Assembly: GCA_028292545.1 (NCBI GenBank)
Contig: JAQGMC010000084.1
Coordinates: 1 to 46,262, forward strand
Reading direction: 5' to 3'
DNA from: Paucimonas sp.
Lineage (GTDB): Bacteria > Pseudomonadota > Gammaproteobacteria > Burkholderiales > Burkholderiaceae_D
Length of the DNA stretch: 46,262 bases
Shown in pieces: positions 18,218 through 29,657 of the stretch. Both the position numbers and the translations under genes were made by a program. Position 1 is the stretch's first letter; every line of letters begins with the position of its first letter. Under the pieces are notes generated by a model, which was not told the DNA's origin, made no database searches, and saw only the letters and a list, made by a program, of their open reading frames with translations.

Positions 18218-18292
18218 TATTTGCGCCAAGTCGTGCGAAAAACGCCAAAAGCTTTTATGATGCCGTTTCCACAACGCAACAAAGGAGCGGTG

Positions 18293-18745
18293 ATGAAGCG
18301 TTTGTCTGTAGCTGCAATGGCAATCAGCATGTTGGCCCTGCCCTATGCCGCCCATGCCCAATTTGCCAAACCCGAGGATGCGGTCAAGTACCGGCAGTCG
18401 GCATTGTCGGTAATGGGAACGCATTTCGGCCGCATCGGCGCTGTGGTCAAGGGTGAGAAGCCGTATGACAAGGCAAGCGTCGAGCAGGATGCGATGCTGG
18501 TCGAAACCCTGGCCAAATTGCCCTGGCACGCTTTCACGCCGGGTAGCGACACCGCAAACTCCAAGGCCAAGCCGGAAATCTGGAAAGAGTCGGACAAGTT
18601 CAAGTCCGCATCCGACAAGCTGGTGGCTGAAACCGGCAAGCTGTCGGCGGCCGCCAAGTCTGGCAGCCTGGATACGGTCAAGACTGCATTCGGCGGCGTG
18701 GGCCAATCCTGCAAGGCTTGCCACGACGATTTCCGGAAGAAGTAA
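18293..18745 (+). CDS. Cytochrome c' (class II c-type cytochrome)
   Basis: Periplasmic four-helix-bundle haem protein that binds NO and CO. The 150-residue precursor has a signal peptide cleaved after AHA (residue 22), a mature part of about 128 residues, and the C-terminal haem motif CKACH at 140-144, as in cytochrome c'. Start at ATG 18293 with AAAGGAG upstream; the longer frame to 18221 lacks support. The convergent neighbour is a b561-type cytochrome, a frequent companion that could reduce it. Confidence 0.93.
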   Translation: MKRLSVAAMAISMLALPYAAHAQFAKPEDAVKYRQSALSVMGTHFGRIGAVVKGEKPYDKASVEQDAMLVETLAKLPWHAFTPGSDTANSKAKPEIWKESDKFKSASDKLVAETGKLSAAAKSGSLDTVKTAFGGVGQSCKACHDDFRKK

Positions 18746-18763
18746 GCGCTTCCCGCAGCAAGT

Positions 18764-18788
18764 GCGCCTGGTTTAACGAGCCAGGCGC
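18764..18788. terminator. Hairpin between the cytochrome c' and b561 genes
   Basis: GCGCCTGG and CCAGGCGC make an 8-bp stem with a 9-nt loop 19 nt after the cytochrome c' stop. No U-tract follows, so a classical terminator is uncertain. The remaining 145 nt to the b561 gene show nothing else. Confidence 0.4.
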
Positions 18789-18933
18789 GCGCCCTGCTCC
18801 CCCTTCGTCCTTCACAAACTCGCCGCGCCCTTCGGTGACGCCAGCACCCGGCCCGGTCGCGCTTCCAGAAATACCGCGCTGCGCTCACTACGATGATGGC
18901 AGCGCCGAGCCCGTGCCAGCGGGTTTCAGGGGC

Positions 18934-19605
18934 TCAGGGCTTCAGGTTCACCAGCGCATAGACCACGCCGCCGCAAGCTGCCAACAGCACAGCTGCGAAC
19001 AGGCGCACGCCCCAGCCATCGCTGGCTGCCGGCGCGGCAGCATGCACTTCGGGCGCGACTTGCTTGTCGCCCGTGACCATGGGCAGCACCAGGTTCTCCT
19101 TGCAGCGGAGCAGGTACCAGAGGATAGCTGCCACATGCAGGCCGACCAGCACATAGATTGCGGTGGCGCCGATATCCTTGTGCAGCCAAGTGGCGCGGTC
19201 GGATACTTCCTTGGAAATGAATTTGACCAGCGGCCCTTCGCTGGCGATGTCGTCATTGGAAAACAGGCCCGAGACAGCCTGGAACAGCAGGAAACCGAGC
19301 AGGGCAAAGACCGACAGGCTGCCGGCGGGATTGTGGCCGAGGAAGCCGTCCCGCCCCGTGCCGCGCAGGTAGCCCAGCACCCGCGCCGGGCCAGGCAGGA
19401 AATGGGCGAAGCGGGCGTAATGCGGGCCGACGAAACCCCAGGCCAGGCGGAACAGCAACAGCGTCAGCACCGCATAGCCCGACAGGAAATGCCAGCTCAT
19501 TGCATTGCCGCCGATTTTCTGGGTCACGACTGATGTCACGATCAGCACCACCAGCGCCCAATGAAACAGCCGCAGCGGCAGATCCCACACCCGAACCTTG
19601 TTCAT
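18934..19605 (-). CDS. Cytochrome b561 / Ni-hydrogenase-type membrane cytochrome b
   Basis: Diheme four-helix membrane cytochrome of the b561 (COG3658) group. Its 223 residues open with RVWDLPLRLFHWALV, where the first haem His lies; other His candidates are in NAMSWHFLSGY, TWLHKDIGATAIY and VGLHVAAILWYL. A last hydrophobic helix closes the protein (LFAAVLLAACGGVVYAL). It faces the cytochrome c' gene tail to tail; together they suggest a small electron-transfer pair from the quinone pool to periplasmic cytochrome, though convergent transcription means they are not an operon. Confidence 0.88.
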   Translation of the reverse strand: MNKVRVWDLPLRLFHWALVVLIVTSVVTQKIGGNAMSWHFLSGYAVLTLLLFRLAWGFVGPHYARFAHFLPGPARVLGYLRGTGRDGFLGHNPAGSLSVFALLGFLLFQAVSGLFSNDDIASEGPLVKFISKEVSDRATWLHKDIGATAIYVLVGLHVAAILWYLLRCKENLVLPMVTGDKQVAPEVHAAAPAASDGWGVRLFAAVLLAACGGVVYALVNLKP

Positions 19606-19620
19606 GCGCCACTCCCCAGG

Positions 19621-19645
19621 CTGGGCCCGGGCAGTGCCGGGCCAG
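19621..19645. terminator. GC hairpin after secF, possible terminator of the sec operon
   Basis: CTGGGCCCGG and CCGGGCCAG pair with one bulge around GCAGTG, 25 nt beyond the secF stop on the minus strand. No U-tract. Confidence 0.3.
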
Positions 19646-19669
19646 TTGCGACCGGCTGCCCCGCCTTGC

Positions 19670-20614
19670 TTAAACCACGGCGCCGCCGTGCTCGTCCTTT
19701 TCCTTGACCGGCTTGATCAAGTCTTCGCGTTTGACACCCAGCCACATGGCCACGGCAGCGGCGACGAACACGGATGAATAGATGCCGAACAGGATGCCGA
19801 TGGTCAAAGCCAGCGCGAAATAATGCAGCGTGGGACCACCGAAAACCAGCATCGACAACACCATGATCTGGGTCGAGCCGTGGGTGATGACGGTACGCGA
19901 AATCGTGCTCGTAATGGCATGGTTCATCACATCGGCCGTGGCCAGCCGGCCATACCGGCGGTCGCGGAAAGTCTCGCGCACCCGGTCGAACACCACCACC
20001 GATTCATTGACCGAATAACCCAGGATAGCCAGCACCGCGGCCAGCACCGTCAGCGAGAATTCCCACTGGAAGGCGGCGAAAAACCCGAGGATGATGACCA
20101 CGTCATGCAGGTTGGCGATGACGGCCGCGACCGCATATTTCCACTCGAAGCGGAAAGCCAGGTAAATGATGATGCCCAATACCACCATCGCCAGCGCGGT
20201 CAAGCCATCCTGCGCCAGTTCCTGCCCCACCTGCGGCCCGACAAACTCCACCCTTTGCAGCTTCACTTCCGGATCTTGCGACTTCAGCGCCGTCAGCACG
20301 CGCTCGCTTACCTGGGCCGTGGTCGCAGTCTTTTGCGTCGGCAGGCGGATCAGCACATCTTGCGCGGTGCCGAAGCTTTGCACCTGGCTGTCGGCAAAGC
20401 CCAGTCCCTCGACCGACTTGCGGATCTGTTCAATATTCGCCGCTCTCGGATAAGCCACTTCCATCACCGTGCCGCCTGTGAATTCAATCGACAGGTGCAA
20501 GCCCTTGTGCAGCAGGAAGAACACGGCCGCGGCGAAAGTCAGCGCCGAAATCACATTGAAAATCAATGCGTGGCGCATGAAAGGAATGTCTTTTCTGATC
20601 CGGAATAACTCCAT
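19670..20614 (-). CDS. secF: Protein translocase subunit SecF
   Basis: Membrane partner of SecD; the SecDF complex uses the proton gradient to pull preproteins through SecYEG. The 314 residues show the first helix (ALIFNVISALTFAAAVFFL), the periplasmic P1 head (EFTGGTVMEVAYP) and a block of five more helices with the SecD/SecF signature around AVLAILGYSVNESVVVFDR. Last gene of the queA-tgt-yajC-secD-secF run, whose order matches E. coli. Confidence 0.97.
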   Translation of the reverse strand: MELFRIRKDIPFMRHALIFNVISALTFAAAVFFLLHKGLHLSIEFTGGTVMEVAYPRAANIEQIRKSVEGLGFADSQVQSFGTAQDVLIRLPTQKTATTAQVSERVLTALKSQDPEVKLQRVEFVGPQVGQELAQDGLTALAMVVLGIIIYLAFRFEWKYAVAAVIANLHDVVIILGFFAAFQWEFSLTVLAAVLAILGYSVNESVVVFDRVRETFRDRRYGRLATADVMNHAITSTISRTVITHGSTQIMVLSMLVFGGPTLHYFALALTIGILFGIYSSVFVAAAVAMWLGVKREDLIKPVKEKDEHGGAVV

Positions 20615-20697
20615 ACCACCCTCTTGTTTCGCTTGTTACGTTGCCCGGATGCCGTTGCGCCCGGGCCAGTTGCCAGCCACACGGCTGGCGCGGGAAA

Positions 20698-22557
20698 TCA
20701 GGTTCCGGGTTTCCAGACCTGGCCGATCGACACCGACGTCAGCTTCTTCTTGCGCCCGTACCACAGGTTGGCCAGGCCGCGCGACACAAACACCGAGGAA
20801 AAGATCGAGGTCAGGATACCCAGGCAGTGCACGACCGCGAAGCCGCGGATCGCGCCGGAGCCAAAGATCAGCAAAGCCAGGCCGGCAATCATGGTGGTGA
20901 CGTTCGAATCCAGGATGGTGGCCCAGGCGCGGTCAAAACCGGTGGCGATGGCTGCTTGCGGCGTGTTGCCATGTCGCAGTTCCTCGCGGATGCGCTCATT
21001 GATCAGCACGTTGGCGTCGATTGCCATGCCCAGCGTGAACGCAATGGCGGCAATGCCTGGCAGCGTCAGCGTAGCCTGCATCAGTGACAGGATGGCAATC
21101 AGCAGCAACAGGTTCATCGACAGCGCAATCACGCTGAACACGCCAAACAGCATGTAATAGGCAATCATGAACACGGCCATGGCCAGGAAGCCGTACATGG
21201 TCGACTTGAAGCCCTTTTCGATATTGTCGGCGCCGAGTTGCGGGCCGATGGTGCGCTCCTCGATGATTTCCATCGGCGCTGCCAGCGACCCGGCGCGCAG
21301 CAGCAGCGCCAGGTCGGTCGCAGCTTCAGCTGACCCCATGCCGGTGATCTGGAAACGTGCGCCCAGTTCGTCGCGAATGGTGGCAACGGTCAGCACTTCA
21401 CCCTTGTTCTTTTCAAACAGCACGATCGCCATGCCTTTGCCGACGCGGCTGCGGGTGGCTTCGCGCATGCGCCGTCCGCCATCGCCATTCAAGTCGATGC
21501 TGACAGCGGGTTGCTGGTTCTGGTCGAAGCTGGCGCCGGCATTGGAAATATAGTCGCCGGTAATGACCGGGTCCTTGTACAGCACCACCGGTGCGTTTTT
21601 ACCGACGCGGAACAGTTCGGAGCCGAACGGAATGGCGGCGCTTTCCTCGCTGCCGCGCGGTACGGTCTCATCGACCAGCCGCACTTCCAGCGTGGCAGTG
21701 CGGCCGATGATGTCCTTGGCGCGCGACACATCCTGCACGCCTGGCAACTGCACCACGATGCGGTCCGCGCCCTGGCGCTGGATCACCGGCTCGGCCACGC
21801 CCAGTTCATTGACGCGCTTGGACAGCGTGCTGATGTTTTGCTGGACTGCTTCTTCAATCGTCTGCTTCAGCGCTTCCGGGCGCATCGTGGCCAGCAAGCG
21901 CAGTTCGGTGCCTTCGCCCGACTCGGCCACCAGCAATTCGGAAAACTGGCTGGCCAGCAGGCTCTTGGCCTGGGCCCGGGTTTCGGCATCGCGGAATTTC
22001 AATTCCACGCCATTGCCCACGCGGGCAATGCCGGAATACCGGATTTTCTTGTCGACCAGGCTGCTGCGGAGGCCCGCTTGCAAGCCTTGCAAGCGTTTGT
22101 TGAGCACGGCCCGGGTGTCGACCTGCATCAGGAAATGCACGCCGCCACGCAAATCCAGGCCCAGGTACATGGGCGCGGCTTTCAGGCTTTGCAGCCAGCC
22201 CGGCGTGTTGGGCAGCAGGTTGAATGCGACCAGGTAAGTCGGGTCGGCCGGGTCGCGATTGAGTTCGCGCTCGAGCACGCTCTTGGCCTTGAACTGGGTG
22301 TCGGTATCGCCAAAACGCACGCGCACCGTACCCTGGGTGCCGGCGCTTTCGTAATACACCGTTTGCGGCCGGGTGCCGGCTTTGGCCAGCACTTGCTCGA
22401 CTTGCGCCGCCAGGCCCGGCTCGACTTTCACCGTCGCCTTGGCGCTGCTGATTTGCACCGCCGGCGATTCGCCATAGAAGTTCGGCAGTGTGTACAGCAC
22501 GCCAAACAGCAGCGCGATGACGATCAGGATGTACTTCCAGAGAGGATAACGGTTCAT
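20698..22557 (-). CDS. secD: Protein translocase subunit SecD
   Basis: Large SecDF subunit of 619 residues with six membrane helices and a periplasmic P1 domain. The start MNRYPLWKYILIVIALLFG is the typical first helix, so ATG 22557 is chosen over an upstream ATG. P1 begins with LGLDLRGGVHFLMQVD; the C-terminal helices carry TLPGIAAIAFTLGMAIDANV, which holds the conserved Asp of the proton path. Located between yajC and secF. Confidence 0.97.
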   Translation of the reverse strand: MNRYPLWKYILIVIALLFGVLYTLPNFYGESPAVQISSAKATVKVEPGLAAQVEQVLAKAGTRPQTVYYESAGTQGTVRVRFGDTDTQFKAKSVLERELNRDPADPTYLVAFNLLPNTPGWLQSLKAAPMYLGLDLRGGVHFLMQVDTRAVLNKRLQGLQAGLRSSLVDKKIRYSGIARVGNGVELKFRDAETRAQAKSLLASQFSELLVAESGEGTELRLLATMRPEALKQTIEEAVQQNISTLSKRVNELGVAEPVIQRQGADRIVVQLPGVQDVSRAKDIIGRTATLEVRLVDETVPRGSEESAAIPFGSELFRVGKNAPVVLYKDPVITGDYISNAGASFDQNQQPAVSIDLNGDGGRRMREATRSRVGKGMAIVLFEKNKGEVLTVATIRDELGARFQITGMGSAEAATDLALLLRAGSLAAPMEIIEERTIGPQLGADNIEKGFKSTMYGFLAMAVFMIAYYMLFGVFSVIALSMNLLLLIAILSLMQATLTLPGIAAIAFTLGMAIDANVLINERIREELRHGNTPQAAIATGFDRAWATILDSNVTTMIAGLALLIFGSGAIRGFAVVHCLGILTSIFSSVFVSRGLANLWYGRKKKLTSVSIGQVWKPGT

Positions 22558-22662
22558 GTTGGGCTGGCGGGTAATGGCAAAAGCGAAAGTCGGCAAAAGC
22601 GAAAGTCGCTGGCCGGATGCTGGCCGGCGGCCGCCGCGGGAAACGGACGGCCGCGACTTGGA

Positions 22663-22986
22663 TCAGACCGACTTGATGGTGCCCTTGGGCAGCAGCGTGG
22701 CGACCGCGGACTTCTGGATGATCACTTCGACACCGTCTGCCACTTCGACGGTCACATAGGCTTCGCTGACTTTGTTGACGCGGCCGAGGATGCCGCCGGC
22801 CGTGACAACTTCGTCACCTTTGCCCAGCGCTTCCATCATGGATTTCTGTTCCTTCTGCCGTTTCATCTGCGGGCGGATCATCAGGAAGTACAGCACCACG
22901 AACATCAGGATGATGGGCAGGAAGCTGGTCAGGCTGCTTTCGACGCTGGCGCCGGCGGCCTGGGCATAGGCATTGGATATGAACAC
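22663..22986 (-). CDS. yajC: SecDF accessory protein YajC
   Basis: Small single-helix membrane protein (107 residues) that binds SecDF. The hydrophobic segment FLPIILMFVVLYFLMIRP is followed by the conserved RPQMKRQKEQKSMMEALGKG and a small cytoplasmic domain (VVTAGGILGRVNKV). It sits between tgt and secD as usual. Confidence 0.96.
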   Translation of the reverse strand: MFISNAYAQAAGASVESSLTSFLPIILMFVVLYFLMIRPQMKRQKEQKSMMEALGKGDEVVTAGGILGRVNKVSEAYVTVEVADGVEVIIQKSAVATLLPKGTIKSV

Positions 22987-23086
22987 GGTGGACTCCGGTG
23001 GTGTTGTTATGGGAAACAGCCCGGCATTTTAGCATCGCACGTATGCGCTACCGGAAGCCGCGGCCGGCACGGCGCCGGCGCGGTTT

Positions 23087-25253
<2,167 letters not shown>

Positions 25254-25370
25254 GGGAAGCGAAGGCTGGCCGCAAGCGGCAGCGCAAAAAGGCAGCAAGG
25301 GCCGTGCCGCGCCCTCTGGAAAACCCGCTATTCTACGCGGGTTGCCAAACTGCCCGACCCTGCCCTGTCC

Positions 25371-27440
25371 ATGCCCGCCCCCAACACCAAAGCGCCCCGC
25401 CCTGCCAGCAAGGCCAGCGGCACGGTCGCGGACAAGTTGCTGCGACTGGGGCTGCGCCACGATATCGACCTGGCGCTGCACCTGCCCCTGCGTTACGAGG
25501 ATGAAACGCAAGTCGTGCCGATCCGCGACGCGCATGCCGGCGGCAGCACACCGGCGCAAGTGGAAGGCGTGGTGACGGCTTGCGAAATTGCCTACCGGCC
25601 GCGGCGCCAGCTGATGGTCACCATCGAGGATGACAGTGGCGCGCTGGTGATGCGCTTCCTGAATTTCTATGGCAGCCAGGTCAAGCAACTGGCGGCCGGA
25701 ACCCGGGTGCGCGCGCGCGGCGAAGTGCGGCATGGCTTTTTCGGCGATGAGATGGTGCATCCAGCCTACAAAGTGGTGGTGGAGGGTGCGCCACTGCCGC
25801 AGGCGCTGACGCCAGTCTATCCAGCCGGCGAGGGCTTGTCGCAAGCAGCGCTGCGAAGCGCGATTGCGCAAGCCATGCAGCGGCTGGACTGGCATGACAC
25901 CTTGCCGCCGGCCGTGCTCGACAAACTGTCGCTGTGGCCATTCCGGCCCGCGGTGGAACTGCTGCACAATCCGCCGCCCGGCGTAGACGAACATGCGCTG
26001 GCCGAGCGCAGCCATCCAGCCTGGATCCGGATGAAATTCGATGAATTGCTGGCGCAGCAATTGTCGTTGAAGCGCGCCCAGGATGCGCGCCGCCTGCATG
26101 GCGCCACGCCCCTGGCAAATGTCGGGCAATTGTCGCAGGCGCTGCTGGCAAGCCTGCCATTCCGCCTGACCGGCGCGCAGCAGCGCGTGCTGGCGGAAAT
26201 CCGCCACGACATCCAGCAAGCCTGGCCGATGCAGCGCCTGTTGCAGGGCGATGTCGGCAGCGGCAAGACCGTGGTCGCGGCGCTGGCGGCGGCGCAAGCC
26301 ATCGACAGCGGCTTCCAGGCTGTGCTGATGGCGCCGACTGAAATCCTGGCGGAACAGCATTTCCGCAAGATTGCAGCCTGGATGGCGCCGCTGGGCGTGG
26401 AAGTGGCCTGGCTCACCGGCAGCCTGAAGAAGAAGGAAAAGGATGCCGCGCGCGAACGCATCGCCAGCGGCGACGCCAAACTGATCGTCGGCACGCATGC
26501 GCTGATCCAGGATGCGGTCCAGTTTTCCGGCGTCGGCCTGGTCATCGTCGACGAGCAGCACCGCTTTGGCGTGGCGCAGCGCCTGGCCTTGCGCAACAAG
26601 GGCCTGGAAGCGGCGAACCAGCCGCACCAGATGATGATGTCGGCCACGCCGATTCCGCGCACGCTGGCCATGACCTATTACGCCGACCTTGAAGTATCGG
26701 TCATCGATGAATTGCCGCCCGGACGAACGCCGGTGCTGACGCGCATCGTCGACCAGAACCGGCGCGATGAAGTGATCGAGCGTGTGCGCGCCGCCGCGGT
26801 CGAGGGGCGCCAGGTTTACTGGGTGTGCCCGTTGATCGAGGAATCCGAGGCGCTGCAATTGCAGACCGCAACCGATACCCATGCCACGCTTGCCGCCGCC
26901 CTGCCCGAACTGCAGGTCGGCCTGGTGCATGGGCGTATGAAGCCAGCCGAAAAGCAGGCCGTGATGGACCGCTTCACCGGCGGCGAACTGCACTTGCTTG
27001 TCGCCACCACCGTGATCGAGGTCGGGGTCGATGTGCCGAACGCTTCGTTGATGGTGATCGAGCATGCGGAACGCTTCGGCCTGTCGCAACTGCACCAGTT
27101 GCGCGGCCGGGTCGGGCGCGGCTCGGCAGCCAGCGTCTGCCTGCTGCTGTACCAGTCGCCGCTCGGGCCGGTGGCGCGGGAACGCCTGGCCATCATGCGC
27201 GAAACGGCGGATGGCTTCGAAATTTCGCGGCGCGACTTGCAGTTGCGCGGGCCCGGTGAATTCCTCGGCGCGCGCCAATCCGGCCAGGCCATGCTGCGCT
27301 TTGCCGACCTGGAAACCGACCAATGGCTGGTGGAAGCCGCGCGCGATGTCGCGGCCAGCTTGCTAGCGCAGGATGAAACCACGGTCGAGCGCCATCTTGC
27401 ACGCTGGCTCGGCAGCCGCGAAGATTTCCTCAAGGCGTGA
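25371..27440 (+). CDS. recG: ATP-dependent DNA helicase RecG
   Basis: Branch-migration helicase that remodels stalled forks and Holliday junctions. 689 residues: an N-terminal wedge/OB domain (about 60-170, with [19 protein letters not shown]), helicase domain 1 with Walker [17 protein letters not shown] and the box [13 protein letters not shown], motif [18 protein letters not shown], and domain 2 with [19 protein letters not shown] and [10 protein letters not shown]. The C-terminal TRG-type hook follows ([21 protein letters not shown]). Full length. Confidence 0.97.
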   Translation: MPAPNTKAPRPASKASGTVADKLLRLGLRHDIDLALHLPLRYEDETQVVPIRDAHAGGSTPAQVEGVVTACEIAYRPRRQLMVTIEDDSGALVMRFLNFYGSQVKQLAAGTRVRARGEVRHGFFGDEMVHPAYKVVVEGAPLPQALTPVYPAGEGLSQAALRSAIAQAMQRLDWHDTLPPAVLDKLSLWPFRPAVELLHNPPPGVDEHALAERSHPAWIRMKFDELLAQQLSLKRAQDARRLHGATPLANVGQLSQALLASLPFRLTGAQQRVLAEIRHDIQQAWPMQRLLQGDVGSGKTVVAALAAAQAIDSGFQAVLMAPTEILAEQHFRKIAAWMAPLGVEVAWLTGSLKKKEKDAARERIASGDAKLIVGTHALIQDAVQFSGVGLVIVDEQHRFGVAQRLALRNKGLEAANQPHQMMMSATPIPRTLAMTYYADLEVSVIDELPPGRTPVLTRIVDQNRRDEVIERVRAAAVEGRQVYWVCPLIEESEALQLQTATDTHATLAAALPELQVGLVHGRMKPAEKQAVMDRFTGGELHLLVATTVIEVGVDVPNASLMVIEHAERFGLSQLHQLRGRVGRGSAASVCLLLYQSPLGPVARERLAIMRETADGFEISRRDLQLRGPGEFLGARQSGQAMLRFADLETDQWLVEAARDVAASLLAQDETTVERHLARWLGSREDFLKA

Positions 27441-27450
27441 TCACCACGGC

Positions 27451-27472
27451 GACCGCGCGGCGCCGCGCGGTC
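27451..27472. repeat. 22-bp perfect GC palindrome between recG and oxyR
   Basis: GACCGCGCGGC joined to its exact reverse complement, 11 nt after the recG stop and 44 nt before oxyR. It could be a transcript hairpin ending recG or a protein site; no U-tract follows. Confidence 0.5.
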
Positions 27473-27516
27473 GGCACCCGCCTGCCGCAAGCCGATGCCT
27501 GCGGTAAGATAGCCGC

Positions 27517-28464
27517 ATGACGCTCACCGAACTGAAATACATCGTTGCCGTAGCCCGTGAAAAGCATTTCGGCCATGCTGCCGAAGCCTGTTTCGTTGCC
27601 CAGCCGACGCTGTCGGTAGCGATCAAGAAACTGGAAGATGAGCTTGGCGTCGTCATCTTCGAGCGCGGCGGCAATGAAGTGACAGTCACGCCGCTGGGTG
27701 GCCAGATCGTGGCGCAGGCCGAGCGCGTGCTGGAGCAGACCGCGGCCATCAAGGAAATCGCCAAGCAAAACAAGGATCCGCTGGCCGGCCCGTTCCGGCT
27801 TGGCATCATCTACACCATCGCGCCTTACCTGTTGCCGCAACTGGTGCGCATCATCATCGACCGCGTGCCGCAGATGCCGCTGATCCTGCAAGAGAATTTC
27901 ACGGCCAAGCTGGTCGAGCAATTACGCCAGGGTGAACTCGATGCCGCCATCATGGCCCTGCCCTTCCCCACGCAAGGCTTGTCGGTGCAACCTTTGTATG
28001 AAGAGCCGTTCGTGGTTGCGGTGCCGCGCGGACACCACTGGGCTGGCCGCACTGTCATTCCTGCCGGCGACTTGAAGACCGAGACCATGCTTTTGCTCGG
28101 CAACGGTCATTGCTTCCGCGACCAGGTGCTGGAAGTGTGCCCGGAGATGTCGCGCTTTTCGACCACGGGCGACGGCATAGCCCGCACCTTCGAAGGCTCG
28201 TCGCTGGAAACCATACGCCACATGGTTGCCTCCGGCATCGGCATCACGGTGCTGCCCAAGGCTTCAGTGCCGGACATGGAAGCGCCGGATGGCATGCTGC
28301 GCTACATTCCCTTCAAAAAACCTGCGCCCTCGCGCGAAGTGGTGCTGGCGTGGCGCAAGAGTTTCACGCGCGCGGCGGCGATTGAAGCCATCGTGCAAGC
28401 TGTGCAGTCATGCCGGTTGCAGGGCGTGCAGATGGCGGTTGGCTCTGCCCCAGCCGAGGCTTGA
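27517..28464 (+). CDS. oxyR: Hydrogen peroxide-sensing LysR regulator OxyR
   Basis: LysR-type activator of peroxide defence genes. 315 residues; the winged HTH is at about 1-60 (HFGHAAEACFVAQPTLSVAI). Both redox cysteines stand at the E. coli positions, C199 and C208 (GNGHCFRDQVLEVC), so disulfide sensing should work. The recG-oxyR order is seen in other betaproteobacteria. Its 3' end runs close to the degraded cyanase gene, which comes from the opposite strand. Confidence 0.96.
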   Translation: MTLTELKYIVAVAREKHFGHAAEACFVAQPTLSVAIKKLEDELGVVIFERGGNEVTVTPLGGQIVAQAERVLEQTAAIKEIAKQNKDPLAGPFRLGIIYTIAPYLLPQLVRIIIDRVPQMPLILQENFTAKLVEQLRQGELDAAIMALPFPTQGLSVQPLYEEPFVVAVPRGHHWAGRTVIPAGDLKTETMLLLGNGHCFRDQVLEVCPEMSRFSTTGDGIARTFEGSSLETIRHMVASGIGITVLPKASVPDMEAPDGMLRYIPFKKPAPSREVVLAWRKSFTRAAAIEAIVQAVQSCRLQGVQMAVGSAPAEA

Positions 28465-28556
28465 GCCAAAAGCCGGCCTGGCTCGACTTCGGCTGCTGCA
28501 CACGAACGGCAGGACCGGGCAAAACAAAGCCCGATTGTTCAAATTTTGCCATCCGC

Positions 28557-28668
28557 TGGTCGGCAGCGCGCCCTTGTACAAGCCGACGCTTCCGGCCACA
28601 TCGCTCTATTTCAAGCCTTTTGCGATCTTGGCGGCGATGACCATTTCGGTGACGTCATTGCGGTTCAT
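28557..28668 (-). pseudogene. cynS: Degraded cyanate hydratase (cyanase) gene cynS
   Basis: The stop of cynD overlaps an ATG (ATGA) that opens MNRNDVTEMVIAAKIAKGLK, a typical cyanase N-terminus. The next codon is TAG (28608-28606) where cyanases have Trp; the frame then gives SDVAGSVG and jumps to LYKGALPT, which resembles the YKGSLPT stretch found about 60 residues further on in intact enzymes. So an internal deletion is likely, and the C-terminal half is gone. Cyanase (about 150 residues) converts cyanate and bicarbonate to ammonia and CO2. The assignment rests on recalled family sequences; the N-terminal part is the firm evidence, the YKGALPT part weaker. Confidence 0.7.
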
Positions 28669-29633
28669 GATGTTCTTCTTGTAGGGTTGGTCTCCGGGGC
28701 CGGGTCGGGAAAGGGCAGCACCGGGCTGGCTGCGGACATGGCCGGCGGGCGTGCTTCCCGGAGGGGCGGCAAAGCGCTTGCCAGGCCGGGCCGTACCAGC
28801 GGCGGGTGCGCGGGGTTGTAAGCGGCCGACATGGCACTGCCGGCATAAGCGCGCGAGCGATTCACCAGGAAGTCGACCAGGTGGTTGCGGATGCGGTAGA
28901 ACTGCGGATCGTGATGCAGCGCTGCACGCGTGCGCTCGCGTGACATGGTGATGTCGACGATTTCCGCGATCCTGGCCGACGGTCCATTACTCATCAGGAT
29001 CACCTTGTCGGCCAGCAGGATGGCTTCATCGACATCGTGGGTGATCATGAATACCGTCTGGCCGGTGGCGCGCACGATATTGAGCAACTCGTCCTGTATC
29101 GTGCCGCGGGTCAGCGCATCCAGCGCGCCAAAGGGTTCGTCCAGCAAGAGCATCTTCGGCTCGATCGCAAATGCGCGCGCAATGCCGACGCGCTGCTTCA
29201 TGCCGCCGGACAGTTCAGCTGGCTTCTTGTGCAAGGCCGGCGCCAAGCCAACCATGTCCAGGTAGCGCACGCAATGGGCCTCGACCTGCGCCCGGGGCCA
29301 GTCGGGCCATTTCGAACGAACGGCAAAGGCCACATTGCCCAGCACGCTCATCCAGGGCATCAAGGCATGGCCCTGGAATACCACGCCCCTGTCGAGACTG
29401 GGACCTTTCACTTCGCGGCCGTCCATCAGCACCACGCCGCCGCTGGCCTCTTCGAGCCCCGCGAGCACGTTCAGTATGGTGGTCTTGCCGCAACCCGAGT
29501 GCCCGATAATGCATACGAACTCGCCCCGGTCGACGCTGAAATGAATGTCGTCGAACACGGGCGATGCCTGGTTGCCCGCCGTGCCCGGATAGGCTTTCTG
29601 CAAGCCAGAGACTGAAAGAAACGCTTTGTTCAT
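28665..29633 (-). CDS. cynD: Cyanate/nitrate-type ABC transporter ATP-binding protein
   Basis: ATPase of the NrtD/SsuB/CynD group, 322 residues. Walker A GHSGCGKTT, signature LSGGMKQRVGIARAFAIEP, Walker B MLLLDEPFGALDALTRG and the switch His in MITHDVDEAILLAD are all intact. About 55 extra residues at the C-terminus (from around AYNPAHPPLVRPG) are Pro/Ala-rich and unlike the core. It follows the permease gene, and its stop overlaps the start of a cyanase remnant, which is why a cyanate role (CynABD) is preferred over nitrate or taurine. Confidence 0.85.
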   Translation of the reverse strand: MNKAFLSVSGLQKAYPGTAGNQASPVFDDIHFSVDRGEFVCIIGHSGCGKTTILNVLAGLEEASGGVVLMDGREVKGPSLDRGVVFQGHALMPWMSVLGNVAFAVRSKWPDWPRAQVEAHCVRYLDMVGLAPALHKKPAELSGGMKQRVGIARAFAIEPKMLLLDEPFGALDALTRGTIQDELLNIVRATGQTVFMITHDVDEAILLADKVILMSNGPSARIAEIVDITMSRERTRAALHHDPQFYRIRNHLVDFLVNRSRAYAGSAMSAAYNPAHPPLVRPGLASALPPLREARPPAMSAASPVLPFPDPAPETNPTRRTS

Positions 29634-29657
29634 TGTCTGATTCCGCCTGGTCCTGTC

